DNA from: Synechococcales cyanobacterium bin59.metabat.ball.084
Lineage (GTDB): Bacteria; Cyanobacteriota; Cyanobacteriia; Cyanobacteriales; Chamaesiphonaceae
Assembly: GCA_013297675.1 (NCBI GenBank)
Contig: JAAFHZ010000001.1
Location: 1-64,000, forward strand
Length of the DNA stretch: 64,000 nucleotides
Reading direction: 5' to 3'
Shown in pieces: positions 42,579-51,424 of this stretch (positions within the stretch are counted from its first letter, which is position 1; each line of letters begins with the position of its first letter). Under the pieces are notes generated by a model. That model worked only from the letters and a program-made list of their open reading frames with translations, was not told the DNA's origin and did not search any database. The position numbers and the translations under genes were made by a program.

Positions 42579-45209
42579 CTAACCGTTAGAGCGAATCATT
42601 ACGGGCGTAGAACGAGCTAGCATCAACCAGGCATTCTCTTCCGAGACATAGCCAATTTCTACTAGGTACTTGCGATCGGCGCGGGGCACTGGTAAGTGCA
42701 GATCCCAAGCCAGCTCATCGCACTCAAACTCTTGAAAATTGCTGGGTAAGTGAGTAGTGATATCAGTATCAGTCACGTCATACATGCGTACCGCCAACTT
42801 GCGGCCACCTTGCTGACGTAGCTGGCGCTTCAGCTTCACCGGTACATCCCAATGCACATAGGCTTGGGCTGGGTTTGGTGAAACTAAAGTAATTTGACCT
42901 TCTTGTTGCAACAAACCGCTTGGTTCGTTCTGGTCTTCACCAGTGACAAAAGATTTGGCAGCGGCAGCACCGCCTGCAACCACACCAGCCGCAGCGGCAG
43001 CACCGCCCACAACTGCTGCTCCGCCGCTTTGGGCAGCGTCTACAGCCTTGTCTTTCAATTCACCGATCGCATCAAAAGGATTGAATCCACCCGATCTCTC
43101 TGGAACTTCTGGGATGTTTGGCAAAGCCATCGGCTCTGACAACATGGAGTCATCAAAAGGATCTGGAGTCGGCAAGTTCAAATCACCGGGTTTTCTGTTC
43201 AATGCCGAGATTTCGGTTTCGTAGCTAGAGTCTTCTAGGCTTAGCTCACCAGAATGATCGTCATTGTTACCCCATAAAGACTGAGCGCCAGTACCAACAG
43301 CAGCGGCTGTACCGCCTACTACTGCTGCTCCCCCAGCGATAGCTGCACCGCCCAAGTCTTGACCGCCTTGAACCACATCACCGACTTTGTTTTTGATGCC
43401 TTGACCAAGATCGCCCAAGTTAAAACCAGTGCTCTCATCGGCTTTTAAATCTGCGGATTTTTCGCCATCTTTATTGCCAAATAGGCCACCAGCCATGGCT
43501 GCGCCGCCAGCTACTGCTGCGCCACCGGCTACAGCGGCACCTTTGAGCAAGTCACCAGCTTTATCACCCAAGCCACTTAAGGGGTTGCCAACATCGGGAA
43601 CTAAGCCTTCGATAGCTTTGCTTGCACCTCCGGTGATCGAGCCACCCAAATCACCAGCTTTATCTTTCAATCCTTCAATAGGGTTGCTCAAATTCAAATC
43701 TGGAGTCAGGTCACTAGCTTTTTGCTTGAGACCTTCTAGGGGGTTGCCAATGTCGATTTTAGGTAATTCACCGCTTAAATCACCACTGAGGCTAGCCGAT
43801 TTGTCTACAGCACCTTTGCCGAGTCCACCAGCTAAGGCTGCGCCGCCTGCTAGAGCTGCGCCACCAGCTAATGCTGCACCTTTCAAGAGGTCGCCAGCTT
43901 GGTCTTTGGCTGCAACTGCTGCACCACCAATCGCTGTGCCAGTCTTTTCTACTACATTGGTAGGTAGTCTCAAGTCACCAGATAGAGGGATGCCACTATC
44001 TTGACCATCTCTGTTGTTGGTAAAACCAGTTGTACCGGTGGCAAAGCCAGTTGTACCAGTAGGTTTCACATCATTTTCTGTGTACAAGGGGTTTAAGCGT
44101 TTAGGCTCTTGGGTAGCTTCTTCTTTTTTCTTGCCACCGGCTAAAGCCCACCAGCCCAAACCAGCCGCACCCAAACCAAGAGGAATTAACCACCAAGGTA
44201 GGCCGCCGCCTTTATCCGCACCGCCAGTCGCTGAGGAACTCGCTGCGCCGGTTTCGGTTGAGCCGCCAGCGGCACCTTCCGGCTTGGGAGCGCTACTACT
44301 AGCTGCCTCTGGCTTATTCTCAGCCGGAGCTGGTGCTGCGCCCGTAGCCCCTGCCACCGTAATACCAGGTACAGCAGCGATCGCTGCTGTACCTTCTGGT
44401 GAATCTACAAAACCTAATAAAGCCTTTGCTCCTTCGCTGGGCTTGTCTTTAGGGTACACATAGGACATCGGCTGAGAGAAAGCATAGCGCTTATCATCAG
44501 GTTGTACGGTGTTCAAGGATAAAACCTTGATTCCAGATAAGCCTTGGACTTCACTAACCGGAACATAGCCGACACCGTTTGTTCCTAGCTTAGACGCTAC
44601 GGATTTAGCACTATCGTCAGTGAGCTTAATAACATTAGAACCTGTTTTGAGACCACTTTTGAACACCGGGTAGCGCCCAAACGACTGTCTGGTTTCACTG
44701 TTATCACTTTGGTCGATTATTTTAATCGCTCCTTTGGTGCCCCCAACCTTAGACCAGTCTTGAATTTTGCCCTGGAACATTGCGGCAAATTGATCAAAGC
44801 TGATGTTTCCCTTCGGAATAAAGGTGTTTTTATCGCTGACGATAATGGCTATTTTCTTGAAACCTAGATCTTTCGATGCAAAGCCCTTAGCCTTTTCTTC
44901 TGGTGTCAAAGGGCGACCGGCACCAATTATATCGGCTTCACCTTTGGCCAAGGCTTCCAGTCCCTTGCTGGTACTGTTATAGGTCGGAACGACTTTAGAA
45001 TCAGCAAATTTCTTGGTAAATGCTTCTTGAAGACCTTTATTGACAGCATCTAAGCTTTGAGAGCCGCCAAGTTTGACTTTTGTGTCTTTGGGCAAAGAAT
45101 TGGGGAGGGGAAACTTAGTTGCTTCCGCTTGTGCTAAAACTTTCGGTGTTGCTGCCACAAGCCCTGCAAGGAGGGATAGTGTTACTACCGAACTCGTTTG
45201 TATTTTCAT
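42579..45209 (-). CDS. PstS-like binding domain fused to a membrane segment, Gly/Ala repeats and DUF4912
   Basis: 876 residues. A signal peptide (to about residue 26) leads into a type 2 periplasmic binding domain of PstS kind (about 45-285): LGGSQSLDAVNKGL, GEADIIGAGRPL, and IIDQSDNSETRQSFGRYP. A Pro/Ala/Ser-rich linker, then one membrane helix (LPWWLIPLGLGAAGLGWWALAGG, about 333-355), followed by KKK. About 430-680 is low-complexity with repeated NPLxGLxDKAGDL and AGGAA modules. The last 110 residues are DUF4912 (QITLVSPNPAQAYVHWDVP). The layout suggests an external ligand sensor with a cytoplasmic domain; no pst transport genes are near. The gene is large and monocistronic. Confidence 0.8.
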   Translation of the reverse strand: MKIQTSSVVTLSLLAGLVAATPKVLAQAEATKFPLPNSLPKDTKVKLGGSQSLDAVNKGLQEAFTKKFADSKVVPTYNSTSKGLEALAKGEADIIGAGRPLTPEEKAKGFASKDLGFKKIAIIVSDKNTFIPKGNISFDQFAAMFQGKIQDWSKVGGTKGAIKIIDQSDNSETRQSFGRYPVFKSGLKTGSNVIKLTDDSAKSVASKLGTNGVGYVPVSEVQGLSGIKVLSLNTVQPDDKRYAFSQPMSYVYPKDKPSEGAKALLGFVDSPEGTAAIAAVPGITVAGATGAAPAPAENKPEAASSSAPKPEGAAGGSTETGAASSSATGGADKGGGLPWWLIPLGLGAAGLGWWALAGGKKKEEATQEPKRLNPLYTENDVKPTGTTGFATGTTGFTNNRDGQDSGIPLSGDLRLPTNVVEKTGTAIGGAAVAAKDQAGDLLKGAALAGGAALAGGAALAGGLGKGAVDKSASLSGDLSGELPKIDIGNPLEGLKQKASDLTPDLNLSNPIEGLKDKAGDLGGSITGGASKAIEGLVPDVGNPLSGLGDKAGDLLKGAAVAGGAAVAGGAAMAGGLFGNKDGEKSADLKADESTGFNLGDLGQGIKNKVGDVVQGGQDLGGAAIAGGAAVVGGTAAAVGTGAQSLWGNNDDHSGELSLEDSSYETEISALNRKPGDLNLPTPDPFDDSMLSEPMALPNIPEVPERSGGFNPFDAIGELKDKAVDAAQSGGAAVVGGAAAAAGVVAGGAAAAKSFVTGEDQNEPSGLLQQEGQITLVSPNPAQAYVHWDVPVKLKRQLRQQGGRKLAVRMYDVTDTDITTHLPSNFQEFECDELAWDLHLPVPRADRKYLVEIGYVSEENAWLMLARSTPVMIRSNG

Positions 45210-45483
45210 TGTAGTAAAAGTAGTAATAACAAGGTCATTTGGATATTGTCATCAATTAAATTTTTCATAATCTATATGACTAACCAATTATTTCTCAACC
45301 GAGAATAAACATAGAGCATAACCCTGCTGGTTTGCAATAGCTTGGCAGCCTACCTTGATTCTAGATAGGCTTATACCTACTGCCAGACATTGTAAACGCA
45401 GATCTGAAAATTTTTGTCCCCAGCGCAACATATTTTAGAATTTTTACTGATTTTGGACATAAATCATTGACAGTTTGGCAGAT

Positions 45484-46440
45484 TCAATCCTCCATTCTGT
45501 AACCCAACTCTGCTAAGCGCAGCCGGGACTGTCGCCACTTGGGCTGCACTTTTACAAATAGCTCTAGGTAAACCTTCCCGGCAATTAACTTCTGCATTTC
45601 TGCTCTGGCTCCGCTGCCGATCGACTTCAACATGGCTCCGGCTTTGCCAATCAAAATTCCTTTTTGAGAATCGCGCTCTACGTAGATGGTCGCCAGCACC
45701 CGAGTAATTTTGGCATCTTCTTGCACTCGATCGATCGTCACCGCCACTGAATGGGGCACTTCTTCTTTGGTCGAAAGCAAAATTTGCTCCCGAATCAGCT
45801 CGCCCATAATGAAGCGCTCTGGCCGATCGGTGACTAAATCTGGTGGGTAGTAAAATGGCCCAACCTCCAGTTGGTCTATCAGCATATCTTGCAGTTCAGC
45901 TACTCCAGTACCCACCAGCGCCGAGAATCCACAAATTGACCAAGCCTGCTCACCAACTAGCTCTCGGTAACTTTCTTCGATGGTTTGGCGGCGATCTTCG
46001 GGGGCATTGTCAATTTTATTTAAGCCTAAGATAATTGGCGTAGGCGAATTGGCTAATAAATCTGCAATAAACCGATCGCCACCACCAGCTTTTTCACTCC
46101 CATCCACCACAAATAAAACCACATCTACAGCATCGATTGCCGCTTGAGCGTTGTGAACTAATACTTCCCCTAACCGATGGTGCGGTTTATGAATACCAGG
46201 AGTATCTACTAAAATAATCTGTGCTCGATCGGTGGTCAAAATTCCCTGTAACCGATTTCGGGTAGTCTGAGCCACTGGCGAAGTGATCGCCACCTTTTGA
46301 CCAATGAGCTGATTCATCAGGGTAGATTTGCCCACATTCGGACGACCAACAATGCCCACAAAGCCCGATCGAAAGTCTGGCGGTGCCACTGGCAACAGCT
46401 CAATACTTGCTAAATCTGCGAGAGGAGTGGATTCTGACAT
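45484..46440 (-). CDS. era: GTPase Era
   Basis: About 318 residues from ATG 46440 (MSESTPLADL). G1 is GRPNVGKSTLMN (about 31-42), G3 DTPGIHKPHH (about 78), G4 NKID (about 140-143), and a C-terminal KH domain with the GKAGAMLKSIG loop (about 262-272). It binds 16S rRNA in 30S assembly. frr and pyrH are upstream on the same strand. Confidence 0.96.
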   Translation of the reverse strand: MSESTPLADLASIELLPVAPPDFRSGFVGIVGRPNVGKSTLMNQLIGQKVAITSPVAQTTRNRLQGILTTDRAQIILVDTPGIHKPHHRLGEVLVHNAQAAIDAVDVVLFVVDGSEKAGGGDRFIADLLANSPTPIILGLNKIDNAPEDRRQTIEESYRELVGEQAWSICGFSALVGTGVAELQDMLIDQLEVGPFYYPPDLVTDRPERFIMGELIREQILLSTKEEVPHSVAVTIDRVQEDAKITRVLATIYVERDSQKGILIGKAGAMLKSIGSGARAEMQKLIAGKVYLELFVKVQPKWRQSRLRLAELGYRMED

Positions 46441-46598
46441 CGGGCGAACACCAATAGGGCTGTGTCGCTTAGCATAAGCTGTGATTTGACAGTTGACAAT
46501 GGGCAAATCGGAAGCTGTTGCTAATTTGTTTGTTTAGCAAAAAGTGGATGACTGTTGCTCACATCATTTAGTCAACCAGTTGTCCACTTTTCACTGAA

Positions 46599-47147
46599 TT
46601 AGACCGTCATAATGTCTTTTTGCTTATCAGCTAAGACTTTCTCAATATTGGCAACGTACTTGTCAGTGAGCTTTTGGATTTTATCCTGTAGACTTTTAGA
46701 CTCGTCCTCCGAAATTTCACTGTTTTTCTCCTGCTTTTTCACATCATCAATGCCATCACGGCGAATGTTGCGAACTGAAACCTTGCCTTCTTCAGAATAC
46801 TTTGCAGCCTGTTTAACTAGCTCCTTGCGGCGCTCGGTAGTCAAAGGCGGAATATTCAGCCGAATGGCAACTCCGTCATTGCTAGGAGTCAGGCCAATAT
46901 CTGACAGGGAAATCGCTTTCTCGATCGCCCCTAGACTGCTCCGGTCAAAGGGCTGAATCATAATGGTGCTAGCATCGGGCGTATTTAGATTGGCTAGCGA
47001 CTTGAGGGGAGTAGGGCTGCCGTAATAATCGATCGAGATCCGATCGAGCAAGCTGGTGCTAGCTCTGCCGGTGCGAATAGTATTAAAAGATTTTTGAGTG
47101 GCCTCTACAGCCTTCTGCATGTGGCCTTCTATATCAGCGAACTTCAC
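46599..47147 (-). CDS. frr: Ribosome recycling factor
   Basis: 182 residues from GTG 47147 (GTGAAGTTCGCTGATAT), chosen because GGAGG lies five bases before it and because family members begin at this point (xKFADIExxM). Motif [16 protein letters not shown] (about 25-40) and [15 protein letters not shown] (about 74-88). It splits the post-termination ribosome with EF-G. It overlaps the end of pyrH by 14 bases, its ribosome site being inside pyrH. Confidence 0.95.
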   Translation of the reverse strand: MKFADIEGHMQKAVEATQKSFNTIRTGRASTSLLDRISIDYYGSPTPLKSLANLNTPDASTIMIQPFDRSSLGAIEKAISLSDIGLTPSNDGVAIRLNIPPLTTERRKELVKQAAKYSEEGKVSVRNIRRDGIDDVKKQEKNSEISEDESKSLQDKIQKLTDKYVANIEKVLADKQKDIMTV

Positions 47148-47856
47148 AGGAACCTCCAACAATAGTACCAATTTTCTCTCCAGCGATCACTCGCTGGATG
47201 TTTCCTTGTTCAGACAAATCGAACACAATAATAGGAATATCATTTTCTCGACACATCGCGATCGCTGTACTGTCCATTACTCGCAAATCTTCAGTAAGTA
47301 CATGGGTATAGGTAAGGCTTTCATAACGCTTAGCATTGGGGTTTTTCTTAGGGTCTGAGTCATAAACCCCATCTACCTTGGTGGCCTTAAAGATCACCTC
47401 AGCATCGATCTCGGCAGCTCTCAGGGCAGCAGCGGTATCGGTGGTAAAAAATGGATTTCCTGAACCAGCCCCAAAAATTACTACCCGGCCTTTTTCTAAG
47501 TGCCGAATAGCCCGTCGCCGAATGTAGGGTTCCGCGACTTCTTGCATGGCGATCGCGGTTTGGACTCTAGTAGGGACATTCTTTTGCTCTAAAGCGTCTT
47601 GCAACGTGATGGCATTCATCACCGTGGCAATCATGCCCACATAGTCGGCAGTGGCTCTTTCCATGCCTTTGGCCGAAGCCTGCACACCGCGAAAAATGTT
47701 GCCGCCACCGACCACAATTGCCACTTGTACTCCGCTTGCTACCACTTCAGCGACTTCTTGGGCAATATTTTGGACAATGATCGGATCGATGCCATAGCCC
47801 AAGTCGCCCATTAGCGCTTCACCACTCAACTTCAGTAATACTCTTTGGTAGGCCAT
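47134..47856 (-). CDS. pyrH: UMP kinase
   Basis: 240 residues from ATG 47856 ([17 protein letters not shown]), the usual family start; an upstream start at 47880 is unlikely. [19 protein letters not shown] (about 53-62), [16 protein letters not shown] (about 133-148) and [17 protein letters not shown] (about 159-175) are typical. It phosphorylates UMP in pyrimidine synthesis. The frr gene starts inside its 3' end, the widespread pyrH-frr pair. Confidence 0.96.
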   Translation of the reverse strand: MAYQRVLLKLSGEALMGDLGYGIDPIIVQNIAQEVAEVVASGVQVAIVVGGGNIFRGVQASAKGMERATADYVGMIATVMNAITLQDALEQKNVPTRVQTAIAMQEVAEPYIRRRAIRHLEKGRVVIFGAGSGNPFFTTDTAAALRAAEIDAEVIFKATKVDGVYDSDPKKNPNAKRYESLTYTHVLTEDLRVMDSTAIAMCRENDIPIIVFDLSEQGNIQRVIAGEKIGTIVGGSCEVR

Positions 47857-48034
47857 CGCTCTCTCCAGATAAGTTCCCAACCAAAGATATCAGAGATTGG
47901 AGCATTTACGTAGACGAGCAATCGAAACACGCATCATGCAATGAGAACTCCAAAGATAAAATTTGTTGGTAATTTATTGTGAAATATGAAATCTCTTGTG
48001 TAACATGAAAGTAGAGCTTTTGGGTAGAGATAGT

Positions 48035-49600
48035 ATGCTGAAATATCGTGGTTTAAGAATTGTAAAAATCGGAACGTTAACTGTTTTATTCTGGCCGATG
48101 TTGACAGTTTTTAGTCCGCGCTCGGTTACTTCTACAGATCCAGTGAGTATTTCTAAATCGGTGAAGCCTTTAACTGTGCTAATCGAAGCCGATGACGAAA
48201 ATGGTTCGGGGGTATTGATTGCCCAAAGAAATGGACGATACAAGGTTTTGACTGCCGCCCATGTATTAGCTGATCGGCAAAAAAACTATCGCATTGTAAC
48301 AGCTAAAGATGGTCAGCAACATCAGCCAATTTCTAGCTCCATTCAATCTTTTTCAGACAATGTTGATTTGGCCACGGTAGAGTTTGCCAGCAATAATAGC
48401 TACAATATCGCCAAATTAGGTAATTCAGATAACGCTGCTGAAGGCAGTCCGGCTTTTGTTTCTGGCTTTCCCCGCACCACCTTAGCGATTACTTCTTCAG
48501 TTTATAATTTTAGAGAAGGTCGGGTGGTTGCCAATAGTCCTACTCCGATGGCCGGTGGTTATGCCATTATTTATAGTGCCAGAACTCTGCCAGGAATGAG
48601 TGGTGGCGGAGTATTTAATGCTGACGCTGAACTGATTGCTATTCATGGTCGTGGTGATATTGATGCCACATCTCAAGCTGATGAAGTTAATCCTAATGTG
48701 CGGTTTAAAACTGGCAACGATTTAGGAATTCCAATCAACACTTTTATAAAAATGGTTCAGAAATTACCTAGTTCTGAAACTATAGTCTTGGCTGCTCAAC
48801 CACCTGCCACGCGCCAATTGAGTGAATCTAGCAGTATGTTCGTTCAGGGCGTGGGTCGTGCCCTAAAACTAGATCATACGGGGGCGATTAAAAACTTTAC
48901 TCAGGCAATTTTTAACAACAAAAGGTTTGCTGCTGCTTATCTCAATCGAGGGATTTCTAAATCTGAGATCGGAGATGAACAGGGTAGCTTAGCAGATCAG
49001 GCGAGTTCTTTAGCCATTGATCCAAATCAGTCGATCGCGCTGCTGAATCGGGGAGTGGTGCGCTATCGCCAGGGTGATAAAGCTGGTGCGCTGCAAGACT
49101 ATACGGCGGCAATTAAGCTACAGCCCGATGACCCCGTGGCTTACTATAATCGAGCTATTGTTCATGCTGAGTTACAGCAGTCAGCAGCAGCCCTGGCTGA
49201 CTATGATAAGGTGATTGAGTATCAGCCCCGTTTTGTTGCAGCCTATTACAATCGCGGTCTTTTGCATATGCTGCTGAACAAAACAGCCGAAGCTTTTACC
49301 GATTTCGATCGAGCTATTGAGCTGAAGCCCAATAATCCTCAAGCTTTGTTGAATCGGGGCAATCTACAATTTCAGTTGGGTAGTGGCAGTCGGGCGATCA
49401 GTGACTATTCTCGAGCGATCGCTCTCAAGCCAGATTACGCTTTGGCCTATGTGAACCGGGCTAGCGCTTATTTAAAAACTCGCAATACTGCTGCGGCTTT
49501 GGCAGATTTGCAAAAAGCAGCTCAGCTCTACCAAGAACAAGGTAATTCGGCTAAGTATCAGGAAGTGATCGATCGCTATCGCAAACTTAGCGGCAATTGA
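48035..49600 (+). CDS. Trypsin-like serine protease with TPR repeats
   Basis: About 521 residues from ATG 48035 (MLKYRGLRIVKIG); an upstream start at 47996 is also open. A signal or anchor (IGTLTVLFWPMLTV) is followed by an S1-type protease: His in LTAAHVLAD (about residue 74), Asp in NVDLATVEF (about 110), Ser in GMSGGGVFN (about 190). From about 265 to the end are seven tetratricopeptide repeats (AYLNRGISKSEIG, ALLNRGVVRYRQG and so on). The arrangement is common in cyanobacteria and Bacteroidota; substrate and target are unknown. Export is likely. Confidence 0.85.
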   Translation: MLKYRGLRIVKIGTLTVLFWPMLTVFSPRSVTSTDPVSISKSVKPLTVLIEADDENGSGVLIAQRNGRYKVLTAAHVLADRQKNYRIVTAKDGQQHQPISSSIQSFSDNVDLATVEFASNNSYNIAKLGNSDNAAEGSPAFVSGFPRTTLAITSSVYNFREGRVVANSPTPMAGGYAIIYSARTLPGMSGGGVFNADAELIAIHGRGDIDATSQADEVNPNVRFKTGNDLGIPINTFIKMVQKLPSSETIVLAAQPPATRQLSESSSMFVQGVGRALKLDHTGAIKNFTQAIFNNKRFAAAYLNRGISKSEIGDEQGSLADQASSLAIDPNQSIALLNRGVVRYRQGDKAGALQDYTAAIKLQPDDPVAYYNRAIVHAELQQSAAALADYDKVIEYQPRFVAAYYNRGLLHMLLNKTAEAFTDFDRAIELKPNNPQALLNRGNLQFQLGSGSRAISDYSRAIALKPDYALAYVNRASAYLKTRNTAAALADLQKAAQLYQEQGNSAKYQEVIDRYRKLSGN

Positions 49601-49740
49601 TTTCGCTAAATATCTGTTATCTTGCTTATTCTTCACCCTTTAATAGCTTCGCCACTTGCGCGACAAATGTCTAAGAAAATCAGGCAGAACTTTTGTAGCT
49701 CCGCTTATGCCCATTTTAACAAGAACCATAATCTCTAAAC
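49601..49740. other. Non-coding spacer before the small RNA promoter
   Basis: About 140 bases with no gene. Together with the candidate small RNA downstream it fills the 338-base gap between the protease-TPR gene and the oxidoreductase gene. Confidence 0.4.
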
Positions 49741-49746
49741 TCGTAC

Positions 49747-49776
49747 TTGACACAATCTAAAGCGCTGGACTACCAT
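49747..49776 (+). promoter_or_regulatory. Promoter of the candidate small RNA
   Basis: TTGACA (49747-49752), 18 bases, TACCAT (49771-49776). It predicts a transcript start around 49783, and there is no open frame behind it. Confidence 0.55.
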
Positions 49777-49782
49777 AGAACT

Positions 49783-49905
49783 GGATGCAGCAGACATGCT
49801 TTATGCATGACATCCCGTTACCAGTAATGGTCGAGGAAATCCGGTAAAGGCGTTCTGAATACCAAAAAAGACTTTTTTGGCGAAGGCTCCTCTAGGAGCC
49901 TTTGT
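49783..49905 (+). ncRNA. Candidate small RNA of about 120 nucleotides
   Basis: Bounded by the promoter above and by the terminator at its end. The 5' part can fold: GGATG...CATCC enclosing CATGC...GCATG. A second hairpin CCAAAAAAG-AC-TTTTTTGG lies at 49862-49880. There is no open reading frame with a ribosome site. I do not recognise a known cyanobacterial family (it does not fit Yfr1 or Yfr2 as I know them). Existence as an RNA is inferred. Confidence 0.5.
49883..49905 (+). terminator. Terminator of the candidate small RNA
   Basis: AAGGCTCC, loop TCTA, GGAGCCTTT, then GTT. A perfect stem of eight bases with a short T-run on the plus strand; it sits 280 bases after the upstream gene, hence more likely the end of the small RNA. 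Confidence 0.8.
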
Positions 49906-49937
49906 TATGTCTAGGCTTTGGTAGTTTCTTACTAAAC

Positions 49938-50942
49938 CTAATTCTGCTCCGGCAGCATCACCACTGCGCCATTGAAGGCCGCTAACCGACAGGCATCGGC
50001 GACCCAGAGGCTATCTAGGCTGGCTCCGGGTTTCACATAGTTAGGCTCATTATCAAAGAAATGTGCTAAGGCAATATTGAGATCTTGAATAAACATGCCT
50101 TTGCGAGAACCTAGCTCGATCGAAGTCTGCTCTTTGCCCACAATCAAAGTCCCTTGATCGCCATCAAACACCATCGCTCCTAAATCACCCTGAACTTCAA
50201 ACCGCCGGGATGGTGCCCAGATCTGTTGACCTTTGCCGTAGGCTACTTCCGCAAATAGACCATTGGCAAACTTGAGCTGAGCAGTGCAAAGCAGCGTGTG
50301 GAAATAGTCTTGGTCATCTAAGCCCCAATATTTTTCTTGACAGCTTACTCGATCGACCTTGCCAAACAGATCAGTAAACCGATGTAACCGCGATAGAGCT
50401 GCCGTTAAAGGAAAACCAAACTGCTGTTGTTGATAGCTCCATTTGCGGGGCACCGGGTTCTGGGGCGTGAGGGTGCTATAGCGGGCGTAGTAGGGTTGGC
50501 CAATTTTGGGCAGCCACTCGGTCATGGCTTGGTGCAAAGAACCCAACAACTCAATATGTTCTACATGGAGAAATAGCTGCCGATCGGCGGCCAAAATAAT
50601 GATTTCTTCGGCATCTTGGGGTTCTAGAGCCAAGGGATATTCCACAATTACGTGGCGCAGGGCTTCGATCGCGGCTTTGGCGATCGGGCCATGGAGATCA
50701 TTGGTAGAGCAAATCACCACCATATCGACGTTGGGCATGGCCACTAGTTCTTGCCAACTGGCGGCGGCGGTGCAGTTAAACTCAGTGGCAAATTCTTGGG
50801 CGCGATCGGGCGCAGAACTAGCGACGGCGACTAATTCGGTGCGGCTATCGGCGACGATCGACTGGGCGCGAATTTTGGCAGCGAAGCCGGTGCCCACTAA
50901 GCCGACCTTTAGGGGATTACGAACGTATCGATAAAGACTCAA
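49938..50942 (-). CDS. Gfo/Idh/MocA-family oxidoreductase
   Basis: 334 residues. Rossmann NAD(P) loop VGLVGTGFAAKIRAQS (about 14-29), and the family's EYPLALEPQDAEEII (about 95-109), where the usual 'EKP' is 'EYP'. The C-terminal half is the beta-sheet substrate domain. Such enzymes act on sugars, inositol, biliverdin or amino-sugar derivatives; cyanobacterial biliverdin reductases also belong to this superfamily, which makes bilin chemistry one possibility. No neighbour supports a choice. Monocistronic. Confidence 0.82.
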   Translation of the reverse strand: MSLYRYVRNPLKVGLVGTGFAAKIRAQSIVADSRTELVAVASSAPDRAQEFATEFNCTAAASWQELVAMPNVDMVVICSTNDLHGPIAKAAIEALRHVIVEYPLALEPQDAEEIIILAADRQLFLHVEHIELLGSLHQAMTEWLPKIGQPYYARYSTLTPQNPVPRKWSYQQQQFGFPLTAALSRLHRFTDLFGKVDRVSCQEKYWGLDDQDYFHTLLCTAQLKFANGLFAEVAYGKGQQIWAPSRRFEVQGDLGAMVFDGDQGTLIVGKEQTSIELGSRKGMFIQDLNIALAHFFDNEPNYVKPGASLDSLWVADACRLAAFNGAVVMLPEQN

Positions 50943-51008
50943 AATACAGACCTAGCTCAAACTTGTGCCTTTATTATCGGCCAAAAGTCCCCTCTCTGGT
51001 CAGGATTT

Positions 51009-51341
51009 TTATTGAGGCAGCTTCAGGCGTACTGCGATGGTTTCCCAGCGAGTTTTACCGCAGGGTTCGGCGCTTTGGCAGTCGCTGACCTTCGCTCGAT
51101 CATAAGTGATTTGGACGCGGCGGTTTAAAAATTTTTGAGGCTGATTACACAGCTCAAAATCGGCTCCTATGGTATGTTTTCTGCCTGCTACATCCCGTAG
51201 CTCGATGTAGCACAAAATATCGCCGTTGGTCATTTTCAAAACTGTGCCGTTGCGGGGCAATTTGGTAGCCGCGTCAATATTTACAGCAGTCAAGGCCATA
51301 GCCAAAAACCCCAATGAGCCGACGATTAATTTTGTGAACAT
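51009..51341 (-). CDS. Small secreted protein, function unknown
   Basis: 110 residues. A signal peptide (KLIVGSLGFLAMALTAVNIDA, cleavage about residue 25). The mature part has four cysteines (ILCYIEL, FELCNQP, DCQSAEPCG), likely forming two disulfides in the periplasm. No family recognised. It lies downstream of putA on the same strand with an 80-base gap. Confidence 0.6.
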   Translation of the reverse strand: MFTKLIVGSLGFLAMALTAVNIDAATKLPRNGTVLKMTNGDILCYIELRDVAGRKHTIGADFELCNQPQKFLNRRVQITYDRAKVSDCQSAEPCGKTRWETIAVRLKLPQ

Positions 51342-51424
51342 GATATTTTCCTAGAAGTCTGCTGCTAATTTTCGATAGCGTTATATTATCTAATGATTCT
51401 GAGACTTAGGACATTGTTCCGAAA

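Noticed and set aside
43429-44463. Long plus-strand open frames rich in Pro/Ala
   Set aside because: They are the antisense of the Gly/Ala repeats in the DUF4912 fusion gene, whose minus-strand frame has recognisable domains.
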